Below are positions 15,766 to 23,569 of a stretch of 34,386 nucleotides of DNA, piece after piece (position 1 is the stretch's first letter; each line of letters starts with the position of its first letter). The notes under the pieces are model-generated. The model was given only the letters and a program-made list of their open reading frames with translations, was not told where the DNA came from and did not search any database. A program made the translations under genes and the position numbers. This DNA comes from Oscillospiraceae bacterium (lineage in GTDB: Bacteria; Bacillota; Clostridia; Saccharofermentanales; Saccharofermentanaceae), in assembly GCA_902764825.1 (NCBI GenBank), contig CACWXL010000019.1:1-34386 (forward strand). The letters are read 5' to 3'.

Positions 15766-16800
15766 ATGACTAAAAGAGGCACAGGACTAAAGATAGCAAT
15801 ATCGGCCGTCCTGTGCCTTTTTATATTGCTTTTGGCGATAAGGCAGGGAAGCGTATACATCTCGCTCAAAGACCTCTTCGGCATAATCGGAGGCCACATC
15901 ACGGGCAGGGGAACACCTGACGGCATCGAGCCGATGCTGGATTCCATTTTCTGGACCATCAGAATGCCCAGAGCCCTCATGGCGTTCATGGTCGGAGGCG
16001 CACTCTCCATAAGCGGCGCGTGCATGCAGGCACTTTTGCAGAACCCTCTGGCTTCTTCCTACACTTTGGGCGTCTCATCCGGCGCATCGCTCGGCGCAGC
16101 GCTCGTCATTATCCTTGAGATATCAATTCCTGTTCTTGCAGGATTCATGCTTCCTTTCGCAGGCTTCGTATTCGGACTCATAACAGTCGTCGGTGCACTT
16201 ATGCTGGCGTCCGCGATCGACAGGAGCGTATCTAACACGACAGTCGTCCTGATAGGTATGATCCTGTCGCTTTTCGTAAACGGCATAATGAACTTCTTAT
16301 CCTCGCTCTATTCGGACAATTCCAAGCAGCTCCACCTCTGGATGATGGGCTCGTTCTCCGCAAGGAGCTGGACCCACTGCGCTATCATGCTGCCGGTATG
16401 CATCGTCGGTCTTATCTTCCTTATGCTGATGTCTCGAAAACTGGACATCATGAGCTTCGGCGACCTTCAGGCTCAGGCCATGGGCGTGGATTCGAAAAAG
16501 ACCAAGATCATCTCGATCCTTATCTGCGCACTCCTGACCGGCGTATCAGTAGCATTTACGGGCGTCATCGGATTTGTAGATCTTGCCGCACCTCACGTCG
16601 TAAGAAAGATCTTCGGACCTTCACACAAGCTCGTGCTGCCGATGTCATTCATCTACGGCGGCGCATTCATGGCACTGTGCGATCTCATATCCAGGACTTT
16701 GTTATCACCGCGCGAGATCCCCGTTGGCGCAGTAACGGCCCTTATCGGCGCACCGTTCTTCGCCTATGTTTTCTTCGCTTCAAGGAGGAAACGCGCATGA
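15766..16800 (+). CDS. ABC importer permease, FecCD/BtuC family
   Basis: A 344-aa polytopic permease with about ten membrane segments. The family marks are RMPRALMAFMVGGALSISGA (first conserved block after TM2), QALLQNPLASSYTLGVSSGA, and the ATPase-coupling region GFVDLAAPHVVRKIFGPSHK. It forms a homodimer that passes cobalamin or iron chelates from the binding lipoprotein. Its stop overlaps the ATPase start by four bases (ATGA), typical of translational coupling. Confidence 0.93.
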   Translation: MTKRGTGLKIAISAVLCLFILLLAIRQGSVYISLKDLFGIIGGHITGRGTPDGIEPMLDSIFWTIRMPRALMAFMVGGALSISGACMQALLQNPLASSYTLGVSSGASLGAALVIILEISIPVLAGFMLPFAGFVFGLITVVGALMLASAIDRSVSNTTVVLIGMILSLFVNGIMNFLSSLYSDNSKQLHLWMMGSFSARSWTHCAIMLPVCIVGLIFLMLMSRKLDIMSFGDLQAQAMGVDSKKTKIISILICALLTGVSVAFTGVIGFVDLAAPHVVRKIFGPSHKLVLPMSFIYGGAFMALCDLISRTLLSPREIPVGAVTALIGAPFFAYVFFASRRKRA

Positions 16801-17549
16801 ATATAATCTGTAAAAACATGAGCGCCAGCTACGGCAAGAATATGATTCTCAACGACATTAACCTTGTGATTAATCCTGGTGAGAAGGTCTTTATCGGTGG
16901 TGCTAACGGCTCCGGTAAGACGACACTTTTACGTGTTCTTTCAGGCCTTATTCCACATGATGGAGAAGTCCTCATTGACGGCAAAGAAGTCTCTTCAATG
17001 AGGCGTAAAGATATCGCAAAACTCATAGCTCTCATGCCTCAGACCAATGAGATTTATTTCCCTTATACGGTTAATGAGACGGTGCTCTTAGGAACTTATG
17101 CAACGTCAGGCAATTCGCTCTTTGGTACTGATCCTAAAGCAGCCCAGTTCGCGGTCAAGTGCATGGAAGGCTGCGGCATCCTTGAGTTTAAAGCAAGACA
17201 CTTAGATGAGCTCTCCGGCGGACAGCTCCAGAGAGTGCTTTTGGCAAGGACTTTCGCGCAAAGATCACCGTTCCTTTTCCTTGACGAACCGGGCAACAAT
17301 CTTGATATCAAATACAGAGCAGAACTCTGCGACAAACTTAACAGCTGGGCAGCAGGGAAGACCGGTGATATCAATAACACCCTGGTCGCTGTTTTCCACG
17401 ATCTGGAGCAGGCAAAAAGGTGCTGCACAAGAGCCGTCATGATGAAGGACGGTAAGATCGTTTTCGATGGTGACATAGCTGAAGCGCTGGCACCGGAAAT
17501 GCTCGTAAAAGTTTATGATTTTGATGTGGCAGCATACCTGAAAGGTTAG
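16797..17549 (+). CDS. ABC importer ATPase (FepC/BtuD type)
   Basis: A 250-aa nucleotide-binding subunit. Walker A GGANGSGKTT is at about residues 34-43, the signature LSGGQLQRV near 139, and Walker B FLFLDEPG near 160, followed by the H-loop in AVFHDLEQ. It energises the preceding FecCD permease. The frame is open far upstream to 16398, but that stretch is an out-of-frame shadow of the permease gene; ATG 16797, with AGGAGG just before it and the ATGA overlap, is the real start. The stop codon overlaps the stop of the convergent minus-strand gene, and no terminator hairpin is visible between them. Confidence 0.94.
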   Translation: MNIICKNMSASYGKNMILNDINLVINPGEKVFIGGANGSGKTTLLRVLSGLIPHDGEVLIDGKEVSSMRRKDIAKLIALMPQTNEIYFPYTVNETVLLGTYATSGNSLFGTDPKAAQFAVKCMEGCGILEFKARHLDELSGGQLQRVLLARTFAQRSPFLFLDEPGNNLDIKYRAELCDKLNSWAAGKTGDINNTLVAVFHDLEQAKRCCTRAVMMKDGKIVFDGDIAEALAPEMLVKVYDFDVAAYLKG

Positions 17550-18175
17550 TTCACCGGGTATAATTCAAAATACGTTCTGCCTTTTGGAAAAGGGTACGTT
17601 ATAAGGCAGGCTTTTGTAGATTCTTTAGCTTTTATCCGCAGATAAGTGTATCTGTCAATGCATATTGAATCAGTACCATCATTGTCGTACCTAATCTCAG
17701 CTACGAAAAAGAACTCGCTTACACCTTTGCGCAAATAAACTGTGTGCTTTTTTACATCAATGATCTTTACTTCACATCTCTTATATTTGCCACGCAAAAG
17801 AAGTAATATCCTGTAGTACTGTGTTCCGGAGACGAGGAACGTGTTAACTCCCATAAGCGTAAGCGCTAACACCGGTCCGGCGAAGAAGACAGAAAAACCG
17901 AAAATGTTTATGCCAAAGAATAACAGTTTGAGGATAACAAACAATGTATCGTCATCTTCAGAATCATAAAGATCACCGGCTGTCGTCAAAGCCCTGCGAA
18001 GATAGAAAAAAGGAATGACAATAATAACAAATATGAAAAGAATCACCCCAAATTTTGGAATATACGGAACCGCACGCGAAGCTGAGTAGGTCAAAAACAG
18101 CAGTCCAAAAAGCGCTACATCATTAAAGAGCGTATACATTATTTTATTGCAGATGATCTTCCCCTTGGATTTCAT
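17546..18175 (-). CDS. Hypothetical membrane protein (209 aa)
   Basis: Four hydrophobic stretches: about residues 17-35, 41-60, 78-100 and 103-120, with a charged DLYDSEDDD loop between the second and third. The C-terminal ~85 residues are a soluble beta-rich domain (RCEVKIIDVKKHTVYLRKG to the end). This looks like an uncharacterised YcxB/PH-like layout, but I would not assign a family. The frame extends upstream to 18310, but that part would cover the promoter region. ATG 18175 follows GGGGG by a good distance, and a TATAAT lies upstream on the minus strand. The gene is AT-rich relative to its neighbours. Confidence 0.65.
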   Translation of the reverse strand: MKSKGKIICNKIMYTLFNDVALFGLLFLTYSASRAVPYIPKFGVILFIFVIIVIPFFYLRRALTTAGDLYDSEDDDTLFVILKLLFFGINIFGFSVFFAGPVLALTLMGVNTFLVSGTQYYRILLLLRGKYKRCEVKIIDVKKHTVYLRKGVSEFFFVAEIRYDNDGTDSICIDRYTYLRIKAKESTKACLITYPFPKGRTYFELYPVN

Positions 18176-18531
18176 TTGAGTGCCCCCATATCTGATGTAT
18201 ATTATATTCCAATCTTTAGTTTCTTTCTCTAATTGTATATAACAAGTACGATATGGGAAAAGGTGACGATTGGTTATGAAAATGATGACATCCTGTCTGC
18301 TAATATTCATTTCGGGCGAGACTGTTAGTGAGAAGACTGCAAAAGTGCGATTAAATCAATAGTCAACTATTGTTTTGATTGAAAAACGCGCGTTCGACCA
18401 TTTGTTTATCATTGCAGAGAAAAATGTCTATTTACGAGTGGATGTTATAGATACAGGTTAGATAGTAAAAAACAGATTATAAGAGACGGAGGCACATTTT
18501 TTTATCCTATTATGTGGAGAATTAACTGACA
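18176..18531. other. AT-rich intergenic region between divergent genes
   Basis: This 356-base gap separates two divergent membrane-protein genes. The left part holds the likely minus-strand promoter. A hairpin CAATAG-TCAA-CTATTG followed by TTTT (18357-18376) resembles a weak terminator of unknown partner. No convincing ORF, RNA gene or repeat is seen. The right end carries GGAGA (18516-18520) 11 bases before the ATG at 18532. Confidence 0.5.
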
Positions 18532-19149
18532 ATGAATAGTATAAAGATCGAAAAAAGAGCTCTGTTGATTAGTGTTATTGAGGCTGTGATAGTCTCGCTG
18601 GCATTTGTTCTGACAAATGTGTATGAGAATTACGATGGATATTCAAAAAATTATTTCTATTCATGTAAAGAGAATGCTTCATTTGAATTTGATATAGAAG
18701 ACACAGATGGGACCGTATATCCTGCAGGTACTGTATTTGAAGTGCTGTATTTTAATGCAGATGGCCGATTGGCGCTTTATATCTATGACGATTCAATTCA
18801 AGCAGATAGCGATAGCTCTGCCATTGCTCTTGAATATGGCATTGATCCGTACATTCGCAGAGTAAATCCCATTGTTGATCTTAAAATTGAGGATGCTCAT
18901 AACAGTGATGAATTAGCTAAGGTATTTGAGTCGCTGAAAAATAACGTTAAGAAAGAACTCTATATACATTGCTTGATATCAGTTGCAATCGGGTTGTCTG
19001 TGTTTATAGTTTCTTGTGCATTGTTTGTCCCGATCAACCATGCGCTGAGAAACAAACACAAAGTTCAGTATGCAGTTTTATTGGGATTAACCATTATTTG
19101 TGTATTTTTGTCTGTCGGTTGGATAATCTATATGGGCAGAGCTTTCTGA
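18532..19149 (+). CDS. Three-TM protein sharing the YPAGTVFEV domain with the 7830-9005 protein
   Basis: A 205-aa protein: TM1 (~10-30, LLISVIEAVIVSLAFVL), extracytoplasmic domain (~40-140) with FEFDIEDTDG, VYPAGTVFEVLYF and NSDELAKVFESLK, then TM2 (~146-168) and TM3 (~180-200). The order TM1-domain-TM2-TM3 and the motifs match residues 1-200 of the 391-aa protein at 7830-9005 (FDFNITGEDG, YPAGTVFEVYGF, NGDELLQAYEQF). It ends just after TM3, so it lacks the C-terminal VIYLYPE domain of its paralogue. No function is known. The region is AT-rich and the spacing of the ribosome site is slightly long. Confidence 0.72.
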   Translation: MNSIKIEKRALLISVIEAVIVSLAFVLTNVYENYDGYSKNYFYSCKENASFEFDIEDTDGTVYPAGTVFEVLYFNADGRLALYIYDDSIQADSDSSAIALEYGIDPYIRRVNPIVDLKIEDAHNSDELAKVFESLKNNVKKELYIHCLISVAIGLSVFIVSCALFVPINHALRNKHKVQYAVLLGLTIICVFLSVGWIIYMGRAF

Positions 19150-19254
19150 TCCTGTCTGTTTATTATTATTAAAATGGGGGATAATAGATTATGCATTACT
19201 CTGTTGCCCATGTTTTTTAGATTGTCAGTAGTATTCTTGTAGGCAGTGTTGATT

Positions 19255-19845
19255 ATGAGACGCAGTAAAGTTATATCAATTCCAGTTTGTGCGATGTTTT
19301 TTATAGTCAGTACTCTAATACTATTTGTTGTGAGTTACTTGTCTAAAGCGACACCTAACATGAACGACGAGTTATTTGTTCCGGTATCTGTTAAGGAAGT
19401 GCCTGAAGAACAAGATATCGCTGTTCAGATACATCCGATTAGTGTTGTCGATCAAACATTACGCGAGAAATGCGCGGGTGAGTTCAGACTGAGTGATATC
19501 CAAAAAGGCTGGATGACGAATCTTTATGATGGAAATTGCAGACTGATCTTTGAGCTCAAAAATTCCGATTTAAAAGATTTTGTTCAAGACGATGGACAAA
19601 AGTGTTACTTTTATGCGGAAATTGTTCCTCGGAACAGACTTAATGTCTATGATGTGTTTGCTCTTATGGGAAAGCATAATTCAGTTCCGTTTTCTTCAGG
19701 TGATACTCCCAAGTATTATCCTGATTCAGTTGAATCTGCTATAGCCGGTTATTATATGAGCAGAGGTGCTGTTGCAGGTTGGGTCATCCTTAATACTTTG
19801 GTTATTGCTTCAGCGATTGTAATTGAGAGGCGCAAGAAAGATTGA
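19255..19845 (+). CDS. Hypothetical bitopic membrane protein
   Basis: About 196 aa with an N-terminal signal-anchor (~8-28, ISIPVCAMFFIVSTLILFVV) and a C-terminal membrane segment (~170-190, GAVAGWVILNTLVIASAIVI) followed by the basic tail ERRKKD. The domain between them is polar and mixed alpha/beta, with QIHPISVVDQTLREKCAGEF early on. No family is recognised. The start is uncertain: GTG 19246, TTG 19249 and ATG 19255 are in frame; AGG at 19241-19243 fits the TTG best by spacing. The gene is followed by a clear terminator. Confidence 0.6.
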   Translation: MRRSKVISIPVCAMFFIVSTLILFVVSYLSKATPNMNDELFVPVSVKEVPEEQDIAVQIHPISVVDQTLREKCAGEFRLSDIQKGWMTNLYDGNCRLIFELKNSDLKDFVQDDGQKCYFYAEIVPRNRLNVYDVFALMGKHNSVPFSSGDTPKYYPDSVESAIAGYYMSRGAVAGWVILNTLVIASAIVIERRKKD

Positions 19846-19851
19846 TGTTGC

Positions 19852-19886
19852 AGAAGGCTGTTCACTTGTCTTGGAGCAGCCTTTTC
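19852..19886 (+). terminator. Rho-independent terminator
   Basis: The arms AAGGCTG (19854-19860) and CAGCCTT (19877-19883) extend inward through wobble pairs and end in TTTTC. It lies seven bases after the stop of the 19255-19845 gene and closes the AT-rich segment. Confidence 0.8.
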
Positions 19887-20056
19887 AATTCTATACATTC
19901 TTAAGCTAAAAGATAAACTCTCTGCTTTGTGCAACTTACACCCATTAGACAGGCTTCGGGGCGCCTAAAATAGCAAATGTAATATTACAAATATAAGAAT
20001 GCGAATGATATTATTTTGCCAATAAGTACGCAAAGGTACTCAAGGAGGGGCTTAAC

Positions 20057-21157
20057 ATGGGCAAATCAAAGGCTAAGAAGAAGAGAACATTTAAGGAATT
20101 CCTAGCTGCCAAGGACATTAAGATCTCAGCAAAGACATACTTTGTTGATGCAATGGGCGGCATGGCGCAGGGACTTTTCGCTTCGCTTCTTATCGGAACT
20201 ATTCTTTCGACATTGGCAAAATATCTGGGAATGGTGGATTTTTATCCGATCGTAAAGTTCGCACATTATCTTGCTGAAGCAGGCAAGCTTGCATCCGCTG
20301 CCACTGGCGCTGCTATCGGTGTAGGAATCGCTGTTGCATTAAAGGCACCTATGCTCGTTATGGCATGTGCAGCAGCAGTCGGAACATTCGCTAATGCATA
20401 TCCCGGAAAGCCCTATGCGGCAGGCCCTTTGGGAGTATTCATTGCGGTAATCGTTGCTGTTGAATTCGGCAAGTTCGTCTCCAAGGAGACCAAGGTAGAT
20501 ATTCTCGTAACACCTATAGTTACACTGGGCATCGGTTCGCTCGTTGCATATCTTACATGTCCTGCAGTTGCAGTCGTAATGAACTGGCTCGGCGAATTCA
20601 TCAATACAACAACACAGCTCCATCCGTTCGTCATGGGCATCATCGTATCCGTTGTCGTAGGTATCATACTCACACTTCCTATCTCTTCTGCAGCTATCTG
20701 CGCTTCAATCGGTATCGCAGGTATCGCAGGCGGCGCTGCTCTTGCAGGTTGCTGCGCTCAGATGGTCGGCTTCGCTGTCGCATCTTACAGAGAGAATAAG
20801 TGGGGCGGAATCGTTTCGCAGGGCCTCGGCACATCAATGCTCCAGATGCCTAACATCGTCGTTCACCCTCAGATCTGGATCCCTGCAACTCTCGCTTCCG
20901 CGATCACAGGCCCTATGGCTACAATGATCTTCAAGCTCGAGTGCAACGGTGTTGCAGCAGGCATGGGCACATGCGGTCTCGTAGGTCCTATCGGATGCTT
21001 CTCCGCTATGTCTGAGTCCGGCACACTTAACTGGTATGCATGGCTCGGTATGTTCTGCATCTGCATTTTCACACCTGCAGTGCTCTCTTTTCTCTTCAGC
21101 GAGATCATGAGAAAGCTCGGCTGGATCAAGGAAGGCTACATGAAGCTCCAAGGCTGA
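20057..21157 (+). CDS. PTS IIC-like membrane protein (PTS_EIIC_2 family)
   Basis: A 366-aa polytopic protein with about nine membrane segments. It has the family's YFVDAMGGMAQGLFASLLIG start, VALKAPMLVMACAAAVG, YAAGPLGVFIAV, the LHPFVMGIIVSVVVGIILTL core with PISSAAICASIGIAG, and the late GMGTCGLVGPIG motif. Such proteins resemble the sugar channel of phosphotransferase systems, but no IIA, IIB, HPr or EI gene is in the window, so the transported substrate and even PTS coupling are open. ATG 20057 follows AAGGAGGGG with normal spacing. The gene stands alone. Confidence 0.87.
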   Translation: MGKSKAKKKRTFKEFLAAKDIKISAKTYFVDAMGGMAQGLFASLLIGTILSTLAKYLGMVDFYPIVKFAHYLAEAGKLASAATGAAIGVGIAVALKAPMLVMACAAAVGTFANAYPGKPYAAGPLGVFIAVIVAVEFGKFVSKETKVDILVTPIVTLGIGSLVAYLTCPAVAVVMNWLGEFINTTTQLHPFVMGIIVSVVVGIILTLPISSAAICASIGIAGIAGGAALAGCCAQMVGFAVASYRENKWGGIVSQGLGTSMLQMPNIVVHPQIWIPATLASAITGPMATMIFKLECNGVAAGMGTCGLVGPIGCFSAMSESGTLNWYAWLGMFCICIFTPAVLSFLFSEIMRKLGWIKEGYMKLQG

Positions 21158-21327
21158 TTTTCCGCATGTTTGCGGGTTATTTATGGCGGAAATGCTTTGA
21201 AAATCGAATTGTTGATTTGGTATATTTTCGCCCAAAGTTTACCCAAAAGATAAGGGCAATTTGACACCATTGGAATTTGATGAAATCGAATATAATGCTT
21301 ACAAGGGAACTTGAATAGGAACCCTCG

Positions 21328-21355
21328 ACATTTAAGTTAGTTTTAAATGTTTTTT
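21328..21355 (+). terminator. Candidate terminator 1 in the ABC exporter leader
   Basis: A perfect 8-bp stem ACATTTAA/TTAAATGT (21328-21335, 21343-21350) with a seven-base loop is followed directly by TTTTT. The stem is AT-rich and so of moderate strength. Confidence 0.5.
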
Positions 21356-21367
21356 GTTTCTCATAGG

Positions 21368-21402
21368 CGCGGCTTCCGGTTAGGGAGCCGCGTTTGCATT
21401 TT
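21368..21402 (+). terminator. Candidate terminator 2 in the ABC exporter leader
   Basis: A GC-rich stem CGCGGCT/AGCCGCG (21368-21374, 21386-21392), extended by three further pairs around a GGTTA loop, is followed by TTTGCATTTT. It is stronger in stem but weaker in T-run than the hairpin just before it. Confidence 0.6.
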
Positions 21403-21488
21403 CAAAATTTCCATTCTGTGGTAAAAGTAGCATAGAACAACTACCGAACTTATAGGTTTATCAAGCGCGAAAATAAGGAGGGCTGATT

Positions 21489-23390
21489 ATGCCACCCGGA
21501 GGAAGAATGGGCGGCCCGATGGGCGGGCAGTACCTGACAGAAGAAGAGAAGAAGAACCAGCCGAAGGTCACGCCTGAATTATTAAAGCGCGTTTTCTCAT
21601 ATCTGAAGCCTTACACGAAGCAGCTGATCTTAGTGCTCATCTGCACAATCGTATCGTCGTTTTTCTCGCTCCTGCCGTCGATCCTGACGGGCAAGATCCT
21701 GGATGAAGGCCTTCTTAAAAAGGACTTCAAAGCACTCGTTTTTTATATCGCACTGTCCCTTGCAGTGACGCTCGTGGCAAGCCTTATCGGAGTCGCCGAG
21801 ACATACATAAATACCTGGATCGCGCAGCACATTACGTTCGACATGAGAAACCAGATGTACTCGCACCTGCAGAAGATGAGCCAGAAGTTTTTCACGTCTA
21901 ATAACCAGGGCGACATCATAACAAGGATGACGAGTGACATCGACGGCGTAAAGGCTGTCGTAACGAATACTTTCAGCAGCATTCTGTCGAATTCAATTAC
22001 GCTCATAATCGCCATGATCGCAATGTTCCAGAAGAACTGGATCCTGGCGCTCGTGGGCATCGTCATCGTGCCGATCTTTACTGTTCCGACGAGGAAAGCC
22101 GGCAAGCAGAGATGGAAGCTTACCAATGAATCACAGCAGGTAAATGATGAGGTCAACGGCATCTTGAATGAGACGTTGTCCGTAAGCGGCCAGCTCCTCG
22201 TAAAGCTCTTCGGCAAAGAGAAATATGAATATGACAGATACGAGAAAGCCAACCGCAAGATGATCGGTCTTAACATCAAGGAGAGCATGGCAGGCCGCTG
22301 GTTCAGAGTCGTTCTTACGACCTTTACGAGCGTCGGCCCTATGCTGATCTACCTTGCTGGCGGCATTCTCATGATGAAGTACGATTCTGACCTTACGATC
22401 GGTGATATCACGGTCCTCGTATCGCTCCTTGGCAGGATGTATATGCCGGTCAACAGCCTTCTGAATATCCAGGTCGAGTGGATCAGGTCGATGGCTCTGT
22501 TCAAGCGTATCTTCGACTACTTTGACATTCCTGTTGATATCAAGAATGCTGACGATGCGGTAACTCCTGAGACGGTCAAGGGAGATGTTGTTTTCGAGCA
22601 CGTGGAATTCTCTTACGATGAATCGAAAAAGATATTAAAGGACATCAACTTCACTCTTAAAGCAGGCAGCAGCATTGCGATCGTCGGACCTTCGGGCTCA
22701 GGCAAGAGTACCATCGTAAACCTCATTCCGAGACTCTACGATGTCGATGCGGGCTCTGTTACTTTCGACGGCATCGACGTGCGAAAATTAGACCTGACCT
22801 TCTTAAGAAACCAGGTCGGCGTCGTATCGCAGGAGACTTATCTCTTCAACGGTACGATCAGGGAAAATCTTCTTTACGCCAAGCCTGATGCGACTGAAGA
22901 GGACATGATCGCGGCTCTCAAGAAAGCCAATATCTGGGACTTTGTCGAGAAGCAGGAAAAGGGCCTTGATACTGAAGTCGGCAACCGCGGCCTTAAGCTC
23001 TCGGGCGGCGAGAAACAGCGTATCTCGATCGCACGAATCATCCTCAAAGACCCTACGATATTTATCTTCGACGAGGCTACGTCGGCGCTCGATTCGATCT
23101 CCGAGAAGAAGATCCAGGATGCGATAGATCCGATCATAAAGAGCAAGACGAGCATCCTTATCGCACACAGGTTATCCACGATCCTTGCGGCCGATGAGAT
23201 CCTGGTCGTTAAGGACGGCACGATCGCTGAGCGCGGCACCCACAAGGAACTCCTGGGCAGGGAAGGAGTTTACCGCGAACTCTACGAGACACAGTTCTCG
23301 AAGGCACTTATGGAGGAAGATACTGTCTCAGAACTCGAAAAATATATCTGGGGTGTCCAGCCCGGTGACGAGCCGCACGAGGACGAGTAA
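21489..23390 (+). CDS. ABC exporter half-transporter (permease-ATPase fusion)
   Basis: A 633-aa type IV ABC exporter half-molecule. A Met/Gly/Pro-rich N-terminus (PPGGRMGGPMGG) precedes a six-TM domain (~35-340). The ATPase domain has Walker A GPSGSGKST near 398, Q-loop VVSQETYLFNG, signature LSGGEKQR near 503, Walker B IFIFDEATSALDS near 522 and the H-loop in LIAHRLS. It would work as a homodimer or with a partner; no second half-transporter is adjacent. Substrates of such proteins include lipids, peptides and drugs. ATG 21489 follows AAGGAGG. The C-terminal 25 residues are acidic. Confidence 0.93.
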   Translation: MPPGGRMGGPMGGQYLTEEEKKNQPKVTPELLKRVFSYLKPYTKQLILVLICTIVSSFFSLLPSILTGKILDEGLLKKDFKALVFYIALSLAVTLVASLIGVAETYINTWIAQHITFDMRNQMYSHLQKMSQKFFTSNNQGDIITRMTSDIDGVKAVVTNTFSSILSNSITLIIAMIAMFQKNWILALVGIVIVPIFTVPTRKAGKQRWKLTNESQQVNDEVNGILNETLSVSGQLLVKLFGKEKYEYDRYEKANRKMIGLNIKESMAGRWFRVVLTTFTSVGPMLIYLAGGILMMKYDSDLTIGDITVLVSLLGRMYMPVNSLLNIQVEWIRSMALFKRIFDYFDIPVDIKNADDAVTPETVKGDVVFEHVEFSYDESKKILKDINFTLKAGSSIAIVGPSGSGKSTIVNLIPRLYDVDAGSVTFDGIDVRKLDLTFLRNQVGVVSQETYLFNGTIRENLLYAKPDATEEDMIAALKKANIWDFVEKQEKGLDTEVGNRGLKLSGGEKQRISIARIILKDPTIFIFDEATSALDSISEKKIQDAIDPIIKSKTSILIAHRLSTILAADEILVVKDGTIAERGTHKELLGREGVYRELYETQFSKALMEEDTVSELEKYIWGVQPGDEPHEDE

Positions 23391-23463
23391 GCGTTGAGCA
23401 GCCGCCTGGCGGTCATCCGGCATCCACAAACTATGCAAAATCCCTATGGAAATTTCCATGGAA

Positions 23464-23503
23464 GCCCCCGATTCGTACAAATGACGAGGGGGCACTTTTA
23501 TTT
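23464..23503 (+). terminator. Rho-independent terminator of the ABC exporter
   Basis: GCCCCC (23464-23469) pairs with GGGGGC (23488-23493), with additional inner pairs, followed by ACTTTTATTT. It lies about 75 bases after the exporter stop. A perfect 14-base palindrome (ATGGAAATTTCCAT, 23446-23459) sits just before it. Confidence 0.8.
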
Positions 23504-23569
23504 AAACCTCAAAAATATAGTATAATTTCTTTTCGGGTAACCCCCAGAAAATGAGGATAGAAATATAAA

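Larger units (their letters stand above)
21158..21488. other. Intergenic leader region with two terminator-like hairpins
   Basis: This 331-base gap contains, in order: a small CCGCA/TGCGG hairpin (21162-21175) after the PTS gene; a TATAAT (21291-21296) with a poorly spaced TTGACA (21261-21266); AGGG/CCCT arms (21304-21325); two terminator-like hairpins listed separately; and AAGGAGG (21475-21481) for the next gene. It could hold a short RNA of ~55 bases or the attenuated leader of the ABC exporter. No ORF is convincing. Confidence 0.45.

Noticed and set aside
16398..16796. N-terminal extension of the importer ATPase frame
   Set aside because: It is an out-of-frame reading of the FecCD permease; the ATGA overlap and AGGAGG fix the start at 16797.
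20016..20028. TTGCCAATAAGTA shared with 14568-14580 as a common operator
   Set aside because: A shared 13-mer is expected by chance several times in a window this size; the flanks do not match and the two genes have no known link.
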